Assembly: GCA_009929215.1 (NCBI GenBank)
Contig: SAAX01000025.1
Coordinates: 1-34,703 of the forward strand
DNA length: 34,703 nt
Direction of reading: 5' to 3'
Source of the DNA: Deltaproteobacteria bacterium
GTDB taxonomy: Bacteria > Desulfobacterota > Desulfovibrionia > Desulfovibrionales > Desulfovibrionaceae
Shown here in pieces: positions 34,407 to 34,703 of the stretch (its first letter is position 1; each line of letters starts with the position of its first letter). The notes under the pieces are model-generated. The model ran no database searches and was not told the origin of the DNA. It saw only the letters and a program-made list of their open reading frames with translations. A program made the translations under genes and the position numbers.

Positions 34407-34703
34407 ATGTACGCTATGCTGAAAAACGAGTTGCGGGACATACTGGCTCTGCAAAAAGCCGACGAAAAGGGAGACTGGCTGGAATCCCTTATCCTGCGGC
34501 AAGATGGCCATACGCTGCATGTTGGTTTTCCCCACTTTTACTTTGCCGTGTGGTTCAGCCAGCACAAGCGCGATCTTTTTGAACAGGCGCTTTCCTGCCG
34601 TTTTGCCGATGCACAGCTTCCGCACATTGTCTATGAGCAGCCCACGCTTGGCCCGGTACAGGGTCGTTCACAGTCGTGGCTTTTTTATGACGCGGAGCAG
34701 CAA
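34407..34703 (+). CDS. DnaA N-terminal-domain-like protein, 5' part (runs off the window)
   Basis: Ninety-nine codons are open to the window end, beginning MYAMLKNELRDIL. The segment HTLHVGFPHFYFAVWFSQHKRDLFEQAL follows the pattern of DnaA domain I, where a short strand hairpin precedes an aromatic helix that contacts helicase or regulators. No AAA+ or DNA-binding part is visible yet, so it may be full DnaA or a short DnaA-domain protein, which I recall near the origin in Desulfovibrio genomes. ATG codons at 34407 and 34416 are both possible. The adjacent DnaA box strengthens the call. Confidence 0.6.
   Translation, partial: MYAMLKNELRDILALQKADEKGDWLESLILRQDGHTLHVGFPHFYFAVWFSQHKRDLFEQALSCRFADAQLPHIVYEQPTLGPVQGRSQSWLFYDAEQQ

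Overview
The window reads as chromosome from a sulfate-reducing deltaproteobacterium of the Desulfovibrio type. This is inferred from remembered family resemblance, not from a search. The support is a moderately high GC content with GC-rich third codon positions, a CheV start typical of that group, a one-chain L-serine dehydratase, a sigma-54 activator, and a DnaA-domain gene at the right edge. I found no tRNA, rRNA, CRISPR array or insertion sequence. Almost every base is explained by ordinary, well-spaced genes with Shine-Dalgarno sites.

Left part (1-9.4 kb, mixed strands). It starts with the first codons of a chemotaxis cheV gene behind a near-consensus FliA (sigma-28) promoter. Next come a cysteine synthase, a secreted NTF2-like protein, a YceI protein, a DinB-fold protein, a cyclophilin, and a MutY DNA glycosylase with an intact Nudix box. 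These are followed by a small HdeA-like periplasmic protein, a 500-base AT-rich gap, L-serine dehydratase with a MarR regulator upstream, and a divergent MFS transporter.

Centre (9.4-17.2 kb, all plus strand). The genes are a membrane-anchored TPR protein, a 1639-residue giant protein, a universal stress protein and a cardiolipin synthase. The giant is the most unusual object here. It has the layout of a 7TMR-DISM hybrid sensor kinase (periplasmic domain, seven membrane helices, HisKA, HATPase, receiver, long disordered linker, HPt). In my hand alignment each phosphotransfer residue is replaced: His to Asn in HisKA, Asp to Val in the receiver, His to Asn in the HPt. It looks like a complete phosphorelay scaffold with no phosphotransfer chemistry.

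Right part (17.3-34.0 kb, all but one weak small ORF on the minus strand). A four-gene sugar cassette reads kdnB (Kdo 8-oxidase-like), kdnA (aminotransferase), a nucleotidyltransferase/PseG-like fusion, and an SpsF-like cytidylyltransferase. This suggests 8-amino-Kdo or a related amino sugar acid for the cell surface. Housekeeping genes follow: a DUF805 protein, folD, eno, coaX, glmS behind a hairpin-rich leader, and ppiD. Then come a sigma-54 activator with a degenerate receiver, a small unknown protein and an M23 peptidase.

Right edge (34.05-34.7 kb). Gene direction switches to plus. There is a perfect DnaA box in a tandem repeat, two DnaA-box-like repeats 10 bp apart, a plus-strand terminator with no gene in front of it, and the start of a gene for a DnaA N-terminal-like domain. 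This is a good candidate for the replication origin or its edge. A small RNA may lie in the same stretch.
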